This document shows positions 1-7,263 of a stretch of 19,507 bases of DNA, one piece after another (position 1 is the first letter of the stretch; every line of letters begins with the position of its first letter). This DNA is from CAYWHE01 sp964458125 (GTDB taxonomy: Bacteria; Bacteroidota; Bacteroidia; AKYH767-A; OLB10), in contig CAYWHE010000061.1 of the NCBI GenBank assembly GCA_964458125.1, positions 1-19,507 on the forward strand, given 5' to 3'. The notes under the pieces are model-generated. The model ran no database searches and was not told the origin of the DNA. It saw only the letters and a list, made by a program, of their open reading frames with translations. Position numbers and translations under genes: made by a program.

Positions 1-116
1 TTGTCCTTGTAAAAATCAAGTCGAATTGAATAAATACTCCAATAATTCATGTTGTCAGTAGAAATCGCAGCGAAGATATAATCCGCGTACCATCTGGGAC
101 TATGTTCGTTCCTCCA
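1..116 (-). other. Open frame running off the left edge, possible partial gene
   Basis: Downstream of aroA on the minus strand, one frame stays open for 38 codons from a TAG at 119-117 to the window edge. It contains an ATG at 50-48 that would read MNYWSIYSIRLDFYKD, and the residues before that ATG also look protein-like (RWYADYIFAAISTDN). No ATG, GTG or TTG precedes the ATG at 50, so a gene would either start there, about 50 bp after aroA, or be a remnant. I recognise no family. A 38-codon open frame can arise by chance, so this is only a candidate. Confidence 0.2.
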
Positions 117-1332
117 CTACAAACCCCGCCCTGACCATGTCCTTCCAGAAGGATGGGTAGGATTTCTGAACGACTGCCGGGTTTTCAATATCCACAAAGG
201 GAAGTTTCAGGGCCAGGGGTGCCAATGACATGGCCATGCGATGATCATCATGGGTTTTTAGTATGCGCCCGGTTGAACGTATAGGACGATTGTTATAAAT
301 TTTCAGCTTGGAACCACCACAGAAATCGGTTTGAACGGACAGGTTATAAAGTTCGCGTTGCAAGGCTTCCGCACGGTTGGTTTCCTTGATCCTTAGGCTT
401 TGCAAGCCCTTCAGGTCGGCCTGAACCCCCAGACCGGCACAAAGACAGGCTATGGTCTGGGCCAGGTCGGGACAACCTGAAAAAGAGTAATCAAAAAAGG
501 CAGGAAGCGGTTTTTCGGATTTGGTCAGCCTGATTCCCTGTTTCTCTTTGCCGGTATGAACACCGAACGGCTTCATTAATTCGGCGGTAATGGCATCTCC
601 CTGCAGGCTGTCCGTGGATAGTCGCCCGAGCAGGATATCGGCCTGTTCGGCCAATGCGGCCATTTCATACCAGTAGGAGGCTGCACTCCAGTCCGGTTCA
701 CAGGTGTATTTTACGGCATGGTATGGACCGGGTTTAATGCGTATATGATGATTGTTATATTCCGGCGTGACGCCATAGACCTTCATCAGCGACAGGGTCA
801 TACGGATGTAGGGACCGGAAATGATTTCACCCGTGAGGGTGAGGTCCAGTCCCTTCTCCAGCAAGGGTGCAATCATCAGGAGTGCGGAAATAAACTGGCT
901 GCTGATGTCACCCCGGATGGAAATGGATCCGCCCACGGGAACTGCCGGTGAGATTAACAAGGGAGGAAAGCCTTCCTTTTCCAGGAAGGAAATTGAAGCA
1001 CCCAGGGAATTCAAAGCGCTGACCAGTTGGCCAACAGGCCGTTGTTTCATCCGTTCAGTGCCGGTCATGGTGATTTCCCTGTCGAGCATGGTGGCATAAG
1101 CGGTTAAAAAACGCATAGCGGTACCGGCATCTTCACAATTCCAGGTTGAGCGCTCCGTTTTCAGCAGTTTTTCCAGCAAGACCGTATCATGCGCAAGGGA
1201 AAGGTTCCCGGTTTTTCCGTTCCCACCGCCCAGGGCATTGATGATCAGGGCACGGTTCGACAGGCTTTTGGATGCCGGCAGCTGAACAACCGTTTTTATT
1301 TTCCTGGTGGGATGGGAGACCCTGTAAATCAT
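100..1332 (-). CDS. aroA: 3-phosphoshikimate 1-carboxyvinyltransferase (EPSP synthase)
   Basis: This enzyme transfers the enolpyruvyl group of PEP to shikimate-3-phosphate, the sixth step of the shikimate pathway, in the cytosol. The 410-residue protein is close to the usual 425-430. Visible motifs are the substrate-binding SKSLSNR (residues 21-27), AGTAMRF (69-75), the RMKQRPVG segment (94-101), SSQFISALL (144-152), the catalytic Asp in CPDLAQT (Asp289), KETNR (316-320, catalytic Glu317) and a DDHRMAM block near the C-terminus. Where the E. coli enzyme has NAGTAMRP, this one has DAGTAMRF, so the residues equivalent to Asn94 and Pro101 differ. I believe this is common in the phylum. The ATG start overlaps the aroB stop by 4 bp (ATGA), so it is the last gene of the aro operon. 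Confidence 0.96.
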   Translation of the reverse strand: MIYRVSHPTRKIKTVVQLPASKSLSNRALIINALGGGNGKTGNLSLAHDTVLLEKLLKTERSTWNCEDAGTAMRFLTAYATMLDREITMTGTERMKQRPVGQLVSALNSLGASISFLEKEGFPPLLISPAVPVGGSISIRGDISSQFISALLMIAPLLEKGLDLTLTGEIISGPYIRMTLSLMKVYGVTPEYNNHHIRIKPGPYHAVKYTCEPDWSAASYWYEMAALAEQADILLGRLSTDSLQGDAITAELMKPFGVHTGKEKQGIRLTKSEKPLPAFFDYSFSGCPDLAQTIACLCAGLGVQADLKGLQSLRIKETNRAEALQRELYNLSVQTDFCGGSKLKIYNNRPIRSTGRILKTHDDHRMAMSLAPLALKLPFVDIENPAVVQKSYPSFWKDMVRAGFVVEERT

Positions 1333-2396
1333 AGTGACTGGTACTGAAGCAATACGTCTCGTACCCGGGAATCATCTGCAAAAAAATCATAACCAGCCTG
1401 TCCGGCATTTATTAAGAGGGCAAAACCGGTACCGGCATTCCTGTTTTTTTTATCCTGCTTCATCCGGATGAGCAGTTCATTTACCGCCTGGCCGGGGAGC
1501 GGATATTTTTTGAAAAACCGGAAAATGGACGCCCTTATTTTTTTTCCTTCCGGAGCAGGAAGTCCGGCAATTTCTTCAGCTAAAATACTTTCCGCTACCA
1601 TGCCCATGGCCACGGCCTCCCCGTGCAACAGCGGATCGCTGCCAGATTCAAGTGACCAGGACTCCAGCGCATGCCCGATGGTATGTCCAAAATTGAGGAT
1701 CATCCGTACTGACTTTTCGTCCGGATCCTGCTGTACAATCTGTTGTTTAAGCATGGCGCTGGTCTGTATGGCGGCAAGTGTGTAAAAATAAGATTCGTCT
1801 GCGTCCTGCAGCACTTCCCACAACTTCCTGTCTGCAACCAGGGCATGTTTGATCATTTCGGCTATGCCCGATTTTTTCGTCCGTTCATCCAGTGTATTTA
1901 AAAATCGGTCAAACACGAACACAGCCTGGGGAAAGGTGAAGGTGCCCAGGTGGTTTTTTATCAATTTGAAATCAATGCCTGATTTTCCGCCAATGGCGGC
2001 GTCCACCATGGCGAGTAACGTAGTCGGTATATGAATAAACGGAATTCCGCGTTTATAAACCGAGGCGGCAAATCCACCGAGATCGGTAACCATTCCGCCG
2101 CCCAGGTTGATGAGCAGGGCATGACGATCGGCTGCATGACCGGTCAGGGCTTCCCATACGGAGATGCAGGAATCCAGGTTTTTATTAGCCTCACCGGAAG
2201 ATACCCGGATCACCCGGAAGGAGCGGTTCTTCAAGGCCGGCTCAAGAATGGGCAGGCAATACCGGGCTGTATGGTCATCCACCAGGACAAACAACATGCT
2301 CCTGTTAAATGGTTCAGCGGATATGAATTTCTGCAACCGGGCGAAGGACTTGTCTTCAGTGAAAATTTCCGGCATCCGGAACGGGGGATTCATCAT
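1329..2396 (-). CDS. aroB: 3-dehydroquinate synthase
   Basis: AroB is an NAD- and metal-dependent enzyme that cyclises DAHP to 3-dehydroquinate, step two of the shikimate pathway. The 355 residues match the family length. Diagnostic features are the nucleotide-binding GGGMVTD (99-105), IPTTLLAMVDAAIGGKSGID (123-142), the AEMIKH segment with metal ligand Glu180, FGHTIGH (236-242, ligand His242) and LHGEAVAMGM (257-266, ligand His258). All expected metal ligands are present, so it should be active. Two adjacent Met codons begin the frame. The ATG at 2396 overlaps the stop of the upstream DAHP synthase gene (ATGATG, stop 2395-2393), and the aroB stop overlaps the aroA start, which indicates translational coupling along the operon. 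Confidence 0.96.
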   Translation of the reverse strand: MMNPPFRMPEIFTEDKSFARLQKFISAEPFNRSMLFVLVDDHTARYCLPILEPALKNRSFRVIRVSSGEANKNLDSCISVWEALTGHAADRHALLINLGGGMVTDLGGFAASVYKRGIPFIHIPTTLLAMVDAAIGGKSGIDFKLIKNHLGTFTFPQAVFVFDRFLNTLDERTKKSGIAEMIKHALVADRKLWEVLQDADESYFYTLAAIQTSAMLKQQIVQQDPDEKSVRMILNFGHTIGHALESWSLESGSDPLLHGEAVAMGMVAESILAEEIAGLPAPEGKKIRASIFRFFKKYPLPGQAVNELLIRMKQDKKNRNAGTGFALLINAGQAGYDFFADDSRVRDVLLQYQSL

Positions 2397-3526
2397 CCTA
2401 AAGCAGACTTATCAGGGTCATGCGGCAGCGACTGTGCCTCCACGTTATCAGGATTCATCTGCAGGGTTTGCTGATAGATGGACTCTTCGTGAATGATGCT
2501 GATGAGTTTCAGGATGAATTCCCTGGTGAGTTTTTTTTCTGTTCCGATGCGTGTACGGGTGCGGATAATTTCATTCCATCTTTCCGGCTGATAGATGGTC
2601 ATGTGATTCTTCAGCTTATACTGCCCGATCATCCTTGCAATGGCCATGCGTTCAGACATATGGTCGAGAATGGTCTGGTCCACTTCATCAATCTGGTCGC
2701 GCATATCCTCGAGTTTGCTCAGTTCAAAAACATCGGCTACGGATGAATTCCGGATGACCAGATCATGAATCAACTGACCCAGGCCTTCAGGATTGAGTTG
2801 CTGTCTGGCATCGCTGAGGGCAGCGGCCGGATTGATGTGTGTTTCAACCATGAGTCCTTCGTAATTGAGATCCATGGCCATTTGCGAAACATAGGGAATG
2901 AGCACTGTTTTGCCGGCAATATGACTGGGATCACAAATGAGCGGCAAGCCGGGAATTCTTCTTCTCAGTTCGATGGGAATTTCCCAGTTGGGCTTGTTCC
3001 GGTACGTGGAGTTTTCATAGCTGGAAAATCCCCGGTGAATGGCCACAATTTTGCTGATTCCCGCTTTGGCAATCCTTTCGATGGCGCCTGTCCAAAGGTC
3101 TGCATCGGGATTAACCGGGTTCTTGATCATCACCGGGACATCGGTTCCGGACAGCGCGTCAGCGAGTTCCTGGACCATGAAAGGGCTCACCGTGGTGCGG
3201 GCGCCAATCCATAACACATCAATGCCGGCTTTCAGCGCCTTTTCCACATGCCGGGTATTGGCCACCTCCACGGCGGCGGGCAGGTTTACTTCCCTGGATG
3301 CCTGTTTCAGCCATTGCAGGGCGACCTCACCCATGCCTTCGAATGAATCAGGACGGGTACGTGGTTTCCAGATGCCTGCCCGAAGCATATTTACCGGGAA
3401 GGCGGCAATGGCTTTGGCAGTCGCCATCACCTGCTCTTCCGATTCTGCACTGCAGGGACCTGCAATGATAAAAGGGCGGCTGAAGGACTTATTCCAGCTG
3501 TTTATAGGAGGTATTTCGGTTTTCAC
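2393..3526 (-). CDS. Bifunctional DAHP synthase (type I-beta) / chorismate mutase (AroQ)
   Basis: The N-terminal domain (about residues 1-262) is a type I-beta 3-deoxy-7-phosphoheptulonate synthase that condenses PEP with erythrose-4-phosphate. It shows GPCSAES (23-29), KPRTRP (54-59), IGARTT (107-112), KNP (135-137), HRGF (164-167) and CDPSH (198-202). Expected metal ligands Cys25, His202, Glu228 and Asp239 are all visible. The C-terminal domain (about 265-350) is an AroQ chorismate mutase with MRDQIDEVD, the SERM helix and the YKLKN segment (Arg276, Arg293, Lys304). Similar C-terminal mutase fusions are known in Bacteroidota such as Prevotella and Porphyromonas, where the mutase domain also provides feedback control by prephenate. 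The start is GTG at 3526: an in-frame stop lies 12 bp upstream and the next Met is inside the barrel. It is the first gene of the aro operon. Confidence 0.95.
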   Translation of the reverse strand: MKTEIPPINSWNKSFSRPFIIAGPCSAESEEQVMATAKAIAAFPVNMLRAGIWKPRTRPDSFEGMGEVALQWLKQASREVNLPAAVEVANTRHVEKALKAGIDVLWIGARTTVSPFMVQELADALSGTDVPVMIKNPVNPDADLWTGAIERIAKAGISKIVAIHRGFSSYENSTYRNKPNWEIPIELRRRIPGLPLICDPSHIAGKTVLIPYVSQMAMDLNYEGLMVETHINPAAALSDARQQLNPEGLGQLIHDLVIRNSSVADVFELSKLEDMRDQIDEVDQTILDHMSERMAIARMIGQYKLKNHMTIYQPERWNEIIRTRTRIGTEKKLTREFILKLISIIHEESIYQQTLQMNPDNVEAQSLPHDPDKSALG

Positions 3527-3530
3527 ACCG

Positions 3531-3538
3531 CAAATTTA
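3531..3538 (-). promoter_or_regulatory. TAAATTTG -7-like box at the aro operon start
   Basis: On the minus strand an exact TAnnTTTG box, TAAATTTG, ends 4 bp before the GTG of the DAHP synthase gene. A second, near-match box, TAAATTTC, lies just upstream (3548-3541). No good TTTG -33 element sits at the expected distance from either. If the inner box is used, transcription would begin at or just inside the GTG, giving an essentially leaderless mRNA. If the outer box is used, there is a short leader. Confidence 0.35.
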
Positions 3539-3574
3539 AGGAAATTTAACCAACATGGCCGAGAGGTCTGAACA

Positions 3575-3586
3575 TGACCCAGGTCA
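3575..3586. promoter_or_regulatory. TGACC-CA-GGTCA dyad between the aro operon and proline dehydrogenase
   Basis: A perfect 5-bp inverted repeat, TGACC and GGTCA separated by CA, sits in the 111-bp divergent spacer. It ends 3 bp before the TTTC element of the proline dehydrogenase promoter. Its position would suit an activator or repressor of that gene. Short dyads occur by chance, and no regulator is encoded nearby. Confidence 0.3.
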
Positions 3587-3588
3587 CC

Positions 3589-3617
3589 TTTCAATTACCA
3601 GGTCTTTTTTATCTTTG
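3589..3617 (+). promoter_or_regulatory. Bacteroidota-type promoter of proline dehydrogenase
   Basis: TATCTTTG at 3610-3617 matches the -7 consensus TAnnTTTG exactly. TTTC at 3589-3592 (consensus TTTG) lies 17 bp upstream, slightly closer than usual. Transcription would begin near 3623, giving a leader of about 15 nt with AAAGGAAA just before the ATG at 3638. Confidence 0.55.
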
Positions 3618-3637
3618 CCCCTGAAAACGAAAGGAAA

Positions 3638-4864
3638 ATGACGGATATCACTACACCCGCACCTGTTATGGAAAGCAATCCAGCCCCTGCCATTCCCCCA
3701 ATTGATTTTGATAATATTGAAAATGCTTTTAACGGCAAGTCTGATCCGGAGGTCAAAAGGGCTTACTGGCTTTTCAAGCTCATTGGTTACAACTGGCTGG
3801 TAACGGCAGGCACCCCTTTTATAAATATGGCCATTCAGCTGAGACTGCCCGTAAAGGGCCTGATCCGGAACACCATTTTTCGTCATTTCTGCGGAGGAGA
3901 AACCATCCCGGATTGCGCCGGAACGATTGACAAATTATTCACCTACGGTGTTGGCAGTATTCTCGATTATTCGGTGGAAGGAAGAGAAGAAGAAGCGGAG
4001 TTTGAAAAGACCTGCAATGAAATTATCGCCACTGTAAACCGGGCCAAAGGCGATCCAAAAATACCCTTCAGTGTTTTCAAGGTGACCGGTATAGCGCGCC
4101 TGGCTCTGCTGGAGCTGGTGAGTTCCGGGAAGGGGCTCTCGCCTGAAGAACAACAGGAATGGCAGGCCATTCGCAACCGGGTGGAGCGCATCTGCGCCAC
4201 GGCCGCCGCCAACCAGGTGCGAATTTTTATGGATGCCGAAGAAACATGGATCCAGCAGGCTATTGATGACATGGCCACGGACATGATGAAGAAATTTAAC
4301 GGTCGTTCCGTCATCGTATATAACACCATTCAACTTTACCGGAAAGACAGGCTGGCGTATTTAAAAGAGGAATTTCAAAAGGCGGAGGCCGGCCATTATT
4401 TCCTGGGTATGAAACTGGTGAGAGGGGCCTACATGGAAAAGGAACGTGAACGCGCCCTGAAAATGAACTATCCTGATCCCATACAACCTGATAAAAAAGC
4501 TTGTGATCAGGATTATGATGAAGCGCTCCGGTTTTGCGTGGAGCATGTGGACCGGATCGCCATCTGCGCCGGAACCCATAATGAGGCCAGCAGCATGCTC
4601 CTGGCTCAATTAATAATGGAAAAGAACATACCCCTCCGGCATCCCCATATCTGTTTTTCACAATTGCTGGGTATGAGCGATCATATCAGCTTTAACCTTT
4701 CAAAAGCAGGTTTTAATGTGGCCAAGTACGTTCCTTACGGACCGGTCACCTCCGTATTGCCCTACCTCTTAAGACGCGCTGCTGAAAATACATCCATTGC
4801 AGGCCAGAGCAGCAGGGAACTTTCCCTCATCACCAGGGAAATGAAGCGCAGAAAGCTGATTTAA
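3638..4864 (+). CDS. Proline dehydrogenase (monofunctional, FAD-dependent)
   Basis: This enzyme oxidises L-proline to delta-1-pyrroline-5-carboxylate and passes electrons through FAD to the quinone pool, so it is probably peripheral at the inner membrane. At 408 residues it is a stand-alone PRODH with no fused P5C dehydrogenase. Conserved parts of the TIM barrel are visible: FMDAEET (197-203), KLVRGAY (259-265), FSQLLGMSD (340-348), KYVPYGP (363-369) and LLRRAAEN (377-384). The last carries the paired Arg and the Glu that hold the proline carboxylate and amine. The N-terminus is Pro/Ala-rich (residues 6-20) and probably flexible. The gene is monocistronic in appearance, diverges from the aro operon, and its promoter is directly upstream. 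No P5C dehydrogenase gene is in the window. Confidence 0.94.
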   Translation: MTDITTPAPVMESNPAPAIPPIDFDNIENAFNGKSDPEVKRAYWLFKLIGYNWLVTAGTPFINMAIQLRLPVKGLIRNTIFRHFCGGETIPDCAGTIDKLFTYGVGSILDYSVEGREEEAEFEKTCNEIIATVNRAKGDPKIPFSVFKVTGIARLALLELVSSGKGLSPEEQQEWQAIRNRVERICATAAANQVRIFMDAEETWIQQAIDDMATDMMKKFNGRSVIVYNTIQLYRKDRLAYLKEEFQKAEAGHYFLGMKLVRGAYMEKERERALKMNYPDPIQPDKKACDQDYDEALRFCVEHVDRIAICAGTHNEASSMLLAQLIMEKNIPLRHPHICFSQLLGMSDHISFNLSKAGFNVAKYVPYGPVTSVLPYLLRRAAENTSIAGQSSRELSLITREMKRRKLI

Positions 4865-4913
4865 TCCTTTCGCGAATGCAGGATCCGTCAACTCCGGAGC
4901 CATCCATTGCAGG
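4791..4913 (+). repeat. 13-bp direct repeat across the end of proline dehydrogenase
   Basis: CATCCATTGCAGG occurs at 4791-4803, inside the last codons of proline dehydrogenase, and again at 4901-4913, after its stop. The sequences beyond the 13 bp do not match. The last 10 bp also occur at 5761-5770. This may be a small duplication scar or chance. Confidence 0.4.
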
Positions 4914-4997
4914 TCCGGGGAATCAGAATTTTCAGATCTGTAAATTTCACATCCGGGAAATGGCGTCCTGTTCTTCCGGGGTTGTAACCCTGTTGTT

Positions 4998-5295
4998 TTA
5001 CCGGGATGGCTTTGGGCCTGTATCATCCTGCCGGTCAAACGCTATTTTGGTCAGCCAGATTCCCATGACCTGAAGAAAAAAGAGTCCTGCATAAATGCCA
5101 AAACCCGGGGGAGCCTGTTTTACAGCTGGAAAAAAAACACGGAATAAAACATGGAAAATGCCGGTTCATCCCGACCTTGTTGCGAGTATAGTCCAATTTT
5201 AAAACCCGGTTATTATGGCCACGGATTATGGCAAGTCCGGCAATAAATAAAAGTATGCCATTCAGGTATTGACAGGCGGGATATTGTTTACCGGG
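4998..5295 (-). pseudogene. Decayed small membrane-protein gene (frameshift plus in-frame TGA)
   Basis: Two overlapping minus-strand frames join into one plausible small membrane protein. The upstream part reads GILLFIAGLAIIRGHN, a first membrane segment and a short charged loop. After a one-base shift in the tttt/aaaa run (about 5197-5204) the second frame reads NWTILATRSG, then TGA (5168-5166) where a Trp codon would fit, then TGIFHVLFRVFFPAVKQ and a second membrane segment, FGIYAGLFFLQVMGIWLTK. It ends with a short polar tail and TAA at 5000-4998. I recall small two- or three-helix proteins with the pattern GLAI..HN.W...W..L.T..GW that would align once the lesions are repaired, but I cannot name the family. 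The 5' end abuts the hairpin element at 5301, so the original start may have been lost there. Two lesions make sequencing error alone less likely. Confidence 0.55.
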
Positions 5296-5300
5296 CTATG

Positions 5301-5477
5301 ATTAATGAAACTCCTCGCAGCAAGCTGCGAGGTATCAACATGGAAAATTTTATTTGTTCGCCGCAAGCGGCGGGGAATAAAACCCTAAGATCCCGAAGGA
5401 CAAAGCCATCGGGATCAATTCGACTAAATCGCTTCAGTTCGCTCCTCTGGAGCTTCTGAAACGATAGTCTCATTGAT
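5301..5477. repeat. 177-bp multi-hairpin element with terminal inverted repeats
   Basis: The ends form an imperfect inverted repeat: ATTAATGAAACT (5301-5312) against AGTCTCATTGAT (5466-5477), matching at 10 of 12 positions. Four hairpins lie between them. The first is CCTCGCAG/CTGCGAGG (5313-5320, 5325-5332). The second is a long stem, TTTTATT..CGCCGC / GCGGCG..AATAAAA (5348-5382). The third is GATCCCGA/TCGGGATC (5389-5396, 5409-5416). The fourth is TTCAG..GCTCC / GGAGC..CTGAA (5433-5460). This dense palindromic build looks like a small non-autonomous repeat (MITE- or REP-like), not a gene. A 61-codon minus-strand frame across it is probably spurious. From memory, similar hairpin blocks recur in Bacteroidota genomes, but I could not check that here. 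Confidence 0.6.
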
Positions 5478-5559
5478 TTAAAGCTTCAGATACAGGTATC
5501 ACAACTATTGCCGGACCTGCATTTTTTTTTGAATTCGTCCTATTTGCCAATTTTTATTC

Positions 5560-5656
5560 ATACTGATCAGCTTATAAAATTAAGGGTATGAACCCCAGGA
5601 TATGCCCTGGATCCATCCCGATACGCTTCGCTATCCCTTCCATTTCAGATCAGTAT
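5560..5656. repeat. Weak inverted repeat, possible degenerate element
   Basis: ATACTGATC (5560-5568) and GATCAGTAT (5648-5656) are perfect 9-bp inverted copies about 80 bp apart. Between them are a CCAGG..CCTGG hairpin and the imperfect palindrome GATACGCTTCGCTATC. The structure is less convincing than the neighbouring element. The spacer from 5657 to the MFS gene shows no clear repeat. Confidence 0.3.
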
Positions 5657-5833
5657 AGGGAACCTGCAGGCATCTGATGACAAAACATTCAAATTGAGAA
5701 CCGTGTGATTCGGGAACACAGGTTATTGTTCCATTGATCATTTCCATTTCACTTTCGTACCCATTGCAGGATGACCAATCGCAGACAGAGCTGTTATGAA
5801 TTGGTCCGGTTACAGGGTTGAGCGGTAATTAAA
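5631..5833 (-). other. Open frame without a good start, possible gene remnant
   Basis: On the minus strand a frame stays open for about 67 codons, ending at TAG 5633-5631. It reads like part of an exported Cys-containing protein, for example SSVCDWSSCNGYESE followed by NGTITCVPES and CFVIRC. Five or so Cys residues are spread through it. No Met occurs in its first half and no promoter is evident. It overlaps the weak inverted repeat at its 3' end. It could be a fragment of a lost secreted-protein gene or a chance open frame, and I do not recognise it. Confidence 0.2.
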
Positions 5834-5850
5834 TTAAATGCGTATTTTTC
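5817..5850 (+). promoter_or_regulatory. Possible promoter of the MFS transporter gene
   Basis: TATTTTTC at 5843-5850 matches TAnnTTTG at seven of eight positions. GTTG at 5817-5820 lies 22 bp upstream as a partial -33 element. Transcription would begin around 5856, very close to the ATG at 5861, which slightly favours the second ATG at 5867 as the true start. Confidence 0.35.
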
Positions 5851-5860
5851 CCACCGGTAA

Positions 5861-7231
5861 ATGACCATGCAAGCCTATAACCGGAAAATCGTGAACGCCT
5901 GGAGCCTGTATGACTGGGCTAATTCAGCGTATTCGCTGGTGATTACCTCCACCATCTTTCCGATTTATTACAGCAGCGTCACTTCACAAGGCAACTCAGA
6001 CCTCGTTTATTTTTTAGGAAGGGAATATAAAAACACGGCCCTGTATTCCTATGCACTTTCCTTTTCCTTTTTACTGGTGGCCCTGATCACCCCTGTTTTA
6101 TCCGGTATTGCCGACTATATCGGGAATAAAAAAGCCTTTATGAAATTCTTTTGCTGGCTGGGTGCAACTTCCTGTTCCATGCTGTATTTTTTTACCGGCG
6201 GAAACCTCTGGCTGGGTATTCTGGCATTCGTATTTGCCGGTGTCGGGTATTCGGGAAGCATCGTTTTTTATAATGCCTACCTGCCTGAAATAGCACCGGC
6301 CGGGATGGCAGACAGGGTCAGCGCCAGGGGTTTTGCCATGGGATATATCGGCAGTTCCCTGCTCCTCCTGTTTAACCTGACGATGATCCTGATGCCCGAT
6401 TTATTTTTTAACGTTGACGGAAAAATTCAGGAACTCATACAGGCCGATGTCAGTCTTACTGCAGAAGAAGCCTTACGACAGGCCAATGGTTATTTCTCCG
6501 GTGTATCCAGCCGCCTTTCCTTTTTACTGGTGGGGGTATGGTGGGCAGGATTTGCATCCATCACCTTTTATTACCTGCCCAAAGATATCTACAACAGGAA
6601 ACCTGCGGGCAACGTCGTTTTGAAGGGGTACAAAGAGTTATTATCGGTGGTCAGGCAACTGAACCGTTATCCCCGCATCAAATCCTTCCTTTTATCCTAT
6701 TTCTTTTATAACATGGGAGTGCAGACGGTCATGTATGTTGCCGCATTGTTTGGCGATAAGGAGCTCAAAATGGAAAGCGGGGAACTCATCACCACTATTC
6801 TCATCATTCAGTTCGTGGCTATTGGCGGGGCCTACCTCTTTGCCTGGCTGTCGGGAAAATACGGAAATATCCATGCACTGAAAATCGCCATCCTGATCTG
6901 GATTGGCATATGCATCGGGGCCTATTTTGTATATACCGCCAGTCAGTTTTATGTAATTGCCTTTGTGGTGGGGATGGTGATGGGCGGCATTCAAAGCCTG
7001 TCGCGCTCCACCTATTCCAGGCTGCTGCCCGAAACGGAGGACCATGCTTCCTATTTCAGCTTCTTTGATGTCTGCGAAAAAATCGGGATCGTGCTGGGAA
7101 CGGCATCCTACGGTCTGATTGAAGAATTAACCGGCAGCATGCGGAATTCCATCATCGTACTGATTACTTTTTTTATTTTTGGACTCATTTTCCTGCTCAA
7201 CCTCCGGAAAACCGAAAGAAGAATTTTATAA
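5861..7231 (+). CDS. MFS transporter, Atg22/UMF1-like family
   Basis: This is a polytopic inner-membrane protein of 456 residues with about twelve hydrophobic segments. It opens with the hallmark of the UMF1/Atg22-like branch of the major facilitator superfamily, NAWSLYDWANSAYSLVITST, with the Trp-Ala-Asn-Ser-Ala-Tyr block around residues 19-24. The usual cytoplasmic loop after the second or third segment appears as GIADYIGNKKAFM. A central hydrophilic stretch (about 180-210) separates the two six-helix halves, and the C-terminal half holds GMVMGGIQSLSRSTYSRLLPE. Yeast Atg22 exports amino acids from the vacuole. Bacterial members have no assigned substrate, so none is given here. Start codons ATG at 5861 and 5867 are both possible. 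The downstream CCG-domain gene follows after about 30 bp and may be co-transcribed. Confidence 0.9.
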   Translation: MTMQAYNRKIVNAWSLYDWANSAYSLVITSTIFPIYYSSVTSQGNSDLVYFLGREYKNTALYSYALSFSFLLVALITPVLSGIADYIGNKKAFMKFFCWLGATSCSMLYFFTGGNLWLGILAFVFAGVGYSGSIVFYNAYLPEIAPAGMADRVSARGFAMGYIGSSLLLLFNLTMILMPDLFFNVDGKIQELIQADVSLTAEEALRQANGYFSGVSSRLSFLLVGVWWAGFASITFYYLPKDIYNRKPAGNVVLKGYKELLSVVRQLNRYPRIKSFLLSYFFYNMGVQTVMYVAALFGDKELKMESGELITTILIIQFVAIGGAYLFAWLSGKYGNIHALKIAILIWIGICIGAYFVYTASQFYVIAFVVGMVMGGIQSLSRSTYSRLLPETEDHASYFSFFDVCEKIGIVLGTASYGLIEELTGSMRNSIIVLITFFIFGLIFLLNLRKTERRIL

Positions 7232-7263
7232 CCCAAAGCGCATGCAGCCTTCTGGCTCCGGTG

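Noticed and set aside
3584..3886. 100-codon minus-strand frame over the start of proline dehydrogenase
   Set aside because: It overlaps a strongly conserved gene and that gene's promoter, and has no recognisable features.
5288..5473. A 61-codon minus-strand frame across the hairpin element
   Set aside because: It is composed of the element's palindromes, begins inside a terminal repeat and shows no domain-like pattern, so it is probably a by-product of the repeat.
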